DNA of 64,000 bases from SM1-73 sp964588305 (GTDB lineage Bacteria > Zixibacteria > MSB-5A5 > SM1-73): contig CAZPOP010000008.1 in the NCBI GenBank assembly GCA_964588305.1, positions 54,321-118,320 of the forward strand, in the 5' to 3' direction. The position numbers and the translations under genes were made by a program. Positions 60,988 through 64,000 of the stretch are shown piece after piece (positions within the stretch are counted from its first letter, which is position 1; every line of letters begins with the position of its first letter). Below the pieces are notes generated by a model, which saw only the letters and a list, made by a program, of their open reading frames with translations, had not been told where the DNA came from and ran no database searches.

Positions 60988-63137
60988 ATCTTGCGGAATT
61001 TATAATTGGCGTAGAAGCGTTCAACGCCAATGTCGATATTTCCCTGATCAGAAGGGCCTACGAGTTTTCCGATGAGGCGCATGCCGGGCAGTACAGGGAG
61101 TCGAGGGAGCCCTATCTGGAACACTGTTTGCAGGTTGCCTTCATCCTGGCAGAACAACACTTGGATTCCGCCACCATTACGGCTGGTCTGCTGCATGATG
61201 TGGTGGAAGATACTGATGTAACTCTTAAGAAAGTCGGGAAGGAATTTGGCGATGAGATTGCGGATTTGGTGGATGGGGTCACCAAGATCGGGGAGCTTCA
61301 GTTTAACAGCGTGGAAGAGGAACAGGTGGAGTATTTCCGCAAGATGCTTTTGTCCATGGCCAAGGACATTAGGGTGATCCTGATCAAGTTGGCAGATCGG
61401 CTGCATAACATGAGGACTCTGGACTCCCTGGATAAGAAGAAGCAGAAGAGGATTGCTCAGGAGACTCGCGAGGTTTATGCTCCTTTGGCTCACCGTTTCG
61501 GCATGGCCAGAGTGAAGTGGGAATTGGAGGATTTGTCGCTGAAGTACATTGACCTCGAGGCGTACGATCAGCTGGTTCTCCAGGTCAACGAGAAACGAGA
61601 AGACCGAGAGGCTTACATCCAGGAGATCACCCTGCCTTTGGAAAAGGAGTTGAGGGAGGCAAAAATAGAGGCAGAGATAACGGGACGAGCCAAGCATTTT
61701 GATTCCATTTACCGCAAAATCAAAAAAAGGCAAAAGCCCTTTGAGGAGATCTATGATCTTTTTGCCATTCGTATCATCGTGGATACCATACCAGAGTGCT
61801 ATCATGCTCTGGGCATCGTTCATGCCCTCTGGATGCCGGTGGCTGATCGCATTCACGACTATATTCGCCTGCCCAAGTCGAACATGTATCAATCGCTTCA
61901 CACCACGGTGATCGGACCAAGAGGGAAAATGGTGGAGATACAGATTAGGACGCATCAGATGCACCGTACGGCTGAATACGGCATAGCGGCCCATTGGCTA
62001 TACAAGGAAGGACGAAAAGAGCTGGATGAATCTGACAAGCAGATGGTGTGGTTGAGGGAGGTCTTGGAATGGCAGAAGGATTTGACCAATCCTTCGGAAT
62101 TCTTGGAGTATCTCAGGATTGATCTGTTTCATGACGACATTTTCGTATTTACCCCAAGAGGAGAGCTGAAGCAGTTGCCCAAAGGGTCGACGCCTTTGGA
62201 CTTTGCTTACGCAGTCCACTCCGATGTAGGTTATCATTGCACCGGAGCTAAGGTGAACGGAAAGATGGTTCCCTTAAACACCCTGCTTTCCAGCGGGGAT
62301 GAGGTGGAAATCGTTACCTCACCCCATCAGATTCCCTCCCAAGATTGGCTGAAGGTCGTAAAGACTTCCAAGGCTCGCAGCAAGATAAGACACTGGTTAA
62401 AACAGAGAGGTTATGAGGAAAGCCTCAATCTGGGACGGGAGATGCTGGAAAAAGAGATAAAGAAGCACAATTTGAAGAGCCTTTCCGAGCAGGAGGTCTC
62501 CGATCTGGCTATGGGATTGAATTTCGAAGGTTCCGAGGCGATGTTTTCTGCATTGGGGAGAGGCAACCTCTCCGTGAAGCATCTATTGAGTAAGCTCGTC
62601 CCCTCAGAGGAGAAGAAAAAAACCGGACCCTCGATCATCCAAAGATTCGTAGACAAGGCCAGGGGAGGAAGTAGGGGGATAAAGGTGGGAGGCTTAAGGA
62701 ACATGGCCTTTCGCTTTGCCCGGTGTTGTCAGCCCGTTCCCGGTGAACAGATCGTCGGGTTTGTAACTCGGGGGAGGGGAATCTCAATTCATCGGGCAGA
62801 CTGCGCCAATGCACTGCAGATAGGCATCGAAAACGAGAGAAAGCTGGAGGTGGAGTGGGACGTGGATAAGGATCAATCCTTTATGGTGAAGCTGGAGGTC
62901 CTGGTGGAGGACCGGAAGAATATGTTAAAGGATATCGCTGAAGCTATCGCCGACGCCGATACAAACGTTCGTGGGGCGGAGATAAAGGGAGGAGAATCGG
63001 TGGCCTCTGGCAGCTTCGTGATCGAGGTGAAAAACCTGGGTCATCTGAACAAGACTGTAAAGAGGGTAAAAAAGGTTAAGGGGGTGATTCAGGTGGAAAG
63101 GGCAAAGGGGGTAGATCTGTCCGAAAGAGCCACTTGA
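60984..63137 (+). CDS. rel: Bifunctional (p)ppGpp synthetase/hydrolase
   Basis: 717 residues with all Rel/SpoT domains in order. The HD hydrolase has HCLQVAFILAEQ, LLHDVVEDT and KLADRLHNMRTL, so hydrolase residues are intact. The synthetase has RAKHFDSIYRKIKKR, YDLFAIRIIVDT, YQSLHTTVIGPRG and EIQIRTHQMHRTAEYGIAAHW. TGS (VFTPRGELKQLPKGSTPLDF), a zinc-finger/helical region with ARCCQPVPGEQIVGFVTRGRGISIH, and a C-terminal ACT domain follow. Both activities therefore look possible, and this is probably the organism's main stringent-response enzyme. It overlaps the GT9 gene by four bases. Confidence 0.97.
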   Translation: MNLAEFIIGVEAFNANVDISLIRRAYEFSDEAHAGQYRESREPYLEHCLQVAFILAEQHLDSATITAGLLHDVVEDTDVTLKKVGKEFGDEIADLVDGVTKIGELQFNSVEEEQVEYFRKMLLSMAKDIRVILIKLADRLHNMRTLDSLDKKKQKRIAQETREVYAPLAHRFGMARVKWELEDLSLKYIDLEAYDQLVLQVNEKREDREAYIQEITLPLEKELREAKIEAEITGRAKHFDSIYRKIKKRQKPFEEIYDLFAIRIIVDTIPECYHALGIVHALWMPVADRIHDYIRLPKSNMYQSLHTTVIGPRGKMVEIQIRTHQMHRTAEYGIAAHWLYKEGRKELDESDKQMVWLREVLEWQKDLTNPSEFLEYLRIDLFHDDIFVFTPRGELKQLPKGSTPLDFAYAVHSDVGYHCTGAKVNGKMVPLNTLLSSGDEVEIVTSPHQIPSQDWLKVVKTSKARSKIRHWLKQRGYEESLNLGREMLEKEIKKHNLKSLSEQEVSDLAMGLNFEGSEAMFSALGRGNLSVKHLLSKLVPSEEKKKTGPSIIQRFVDKARGGSRGIKVGGLRNMAFRFARCCQPVPGEQIVGFVTRGRGISIHRADCANALQIGIENERKLEVEWDVDKDQSFMVKLEVLVEDRKNMLKDIAEAIADADTNVRGAEIKGGESVASGSFVIEVKNLGHLNKTVKRVKKVKGVIQVERAKGVDLSERAT

Positions 63138-63138
63138 G

Positions 63139-63900
63139 ATGAAATCAGCGGATTTCATAATAAACCCAGACCCAAAGGCTGCGTCAGTCGGCAAGATCAG
63201 ATGGCTGTCCTTTTCTTTTCTGCGGGATTTGGATTTTCTCTCTCACGGTTTCGTAATTAAGAGCAAAGAGCGAAATCTTTCAACCCAGGTAAAAAGGAAT
63301 GCAGTCAAGAGGCTTTTTGAAAAAGAATCTTCTGAACAAAAACATCTCATCGTTCCTCGGCAGACCCACGGGAACAGGTGTCTGACCCTAAAAAGAGGAG
63401 ACCCGCTCAAGAAAAGATACCAAGCAGACGCGATACTGACCGATCGGAGAGATATCCTTCTCACCGTTTCAGTTGCCGATTGTCTTCCGGTTTTTTTGGT
63501 CGAGCCCAAAAGGAAAGTGGTGGGACTCATTCACGCAGGCTGGCGCGGGACACTTTTGGGGATTGCCCGGCAGACCATGAGGAGAGCCACCAACGAGTTT
63601 GGCTGTGATCCCCGGGATTTCACCATCCTGGCGGGCCCTGCCATCGGGAGATGTTGTTATGAGATTTCGGAAGGAGTTGCCATTCTATTCGATGAAGATT
63701 GTCTGATCCGGAAGCCCGGCCAAAGGCCCAGATTGGATCTGATTTCAGCCAATGCGAAACAATTTCTTAATTGTGGAGTAAAAGAAGAGAAGATCTTTGC
63801 ATCAAGTGAATGCACCTGTTGCAATAAAGAGATGTTTCACTCTTTCAGACGAGACGGCGACAGGGCCGGGAGGATGATCGCTTTTCTGGGGATAAAATGA
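63139..63900 (+). CDS. pgeF: Peptidoglycan editing factor PgeF / polyphenol oxidase family
   Basis: 253 residues of the YfiH/PgeF (Cu-oxidase_4) family: PRQTHGNRCL, ADAILTDRRD, VADCLPVFLVEP, the metal site GLIHAGWRGTLLGIARQTM, AGPAIGRCCYEI and the C-terminal CTCCNKEMFHSFRRDGD. In E. coli PgeF removes wrongly incorporated L-Ser from peptidoglycan precursors; other members show purine nucleoside or laccase-like activity. It begins one base after the rel stop. Confidence 0.94.
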   Translation: MKSADFIINPDPKAASVGKIRWLSFSFLRDLDFLSHGFVIKSKERNLSTQVKRNAVKRLFEKESSEQKHLIVPRQTHGNRCLTLKRGDPLKKRYQADAILTDRRDILLTVSVADCLPVFLVEPKRKVVGLIHAGWRGTLLGIARQTMRRATNEFGCDPRDFTILAGPAIGRCCYEISEGVAILFDEDCLIRKPGQRPRLDLISANAKQFLNCGVKEEKIFASSECTCCNKEMFHSFRRDGDRAGRMIAFLGIK

Positions 63901-63962
63901 AAAAATCGGAGGGTCTGCCTTCAGGGCGTGTTGAAAAAGCCCATCCTGTCATTCTGAGGGAG

Positions 63963-63979
63963 CCCCGCCAGAGGCGGGG
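63963..63979. repeat. Hairpin inside a dispersed intergenic phrase at the window end
   Basis: CCCCGCC-AGA-GGCGGGG sits in the text GTCATTCTGAGGGAG ... GCGACCGAAGAAT, a phrase common in intergenic DNA of many environmental bacteria. The hairpin is the same type as the one in the decayed tRNA copies at 23.5 kb. Confidence 0.55.
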
Positions 63980-64000
63980 TAAACTCCGCGACCGAAGAAT

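Noticed and set aside
1..64000. CRISPR array, rRNA operon, prophage or insertion sequence with transposase
   Set aside because: No regularly spaced direct repeats with unique spacers, no rRNA text, no integrase, capsid or transposase gene were seen in any frame.

Overview
This window is a piece of a bacterial chromosome from a Gram-negative, diderm organism. It encodes a TonB-dependent receptor whose barrel ends in Phe, signal peptidase I, RseP, MsbA, heptosyltransferases and a lipid A pathway from LpxC to Kdo transfer. An LpxC-FabZ fusion, dockerin-like repeats on exported proteins, receptors with a carboxypeptidase-regulatory-like N-terminus and many multi-domain TPR proteins point to an uncultured FCB-group lineage, Zixibacteria-like or related. 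That placement is inference from protein style, since no rRNA is present.

Layout. 0-9 kb (minus strand): a secreted protein cut by the window edge, a TonB-dependent receptor, an LTA-synthase-type sulfatase, LepB, and an eleven-heme cytochrome c fused to a membrane cytochrome b domain. At 9.0-9.4 kb lies a broken fragment of a cysteine-desulfurase-like aminotransferase. 9.4-11.7 kb (minus): rseP and dxr. 11.8-15.5 kb (plus): pfkA and a Lon-related protease. 15.7-17.4 kb (minus): two exported proteins, one dockerin-like. 18.2-23.1 kb (plus): an exported bleomycin-hydrolase-type peptidase, an archaemetzincin with altered catalytic residues, a DUF488 protein without a normal start codon, a PflX-like radical SAM protein and an endonuclease V homologue that has lost its catalytic acids. 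23.3-23.6 kb: tRNA-Ala(GGC) followed by two decayed tRNA-derived copies in a ~120-bp tandem repeat.

23.8-36.4 kb (plus) is mainly the lipid A block: lpxC/fabZ, lpxA, a Gfo/Idh/MocA oxidoreductase (GnnA-like by position), lpxB, a DUF374 acyltransferase (LpxJ-like), waaA and lpxK, running on into nadB and guaA. 36.8 kb: a stand-alone receiver protein. 37.5-50 kb (minus): two tandem glycosyltransferase-TPR paralogues, sucCD, a CCA-adding-type nucleotidyltransferase, carbamate kinase, a COG2403-type GTPase and an aldehyde dehydrogenase. 50.5-63.9 kb (plus): MPG glycosylase, an M50 protease, a lipoprotein, then an envelope block (GT9, MsbA, TPR, GT4, GT2, GT9), a bifunctional Rel/SpoT and PgeF.

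The most unusual material lies between genes and in active sites. Short perfect palindromes with different arms but an almost invariant AA/TT centre are scattered through the intergenic DNA. Some abut stop codons, some are nested in larger inverted repeats, and related hairpins replace the anticodon and T arms of the tRNA-derived copies. Three neighbouring genes at 20.3-23.1 kb encode enzyme homologues with altered catalytic residues or an altered start. Promoter calls are by -35/-10 matching by eye. Homology calls are from recognised motifs, with no database search.
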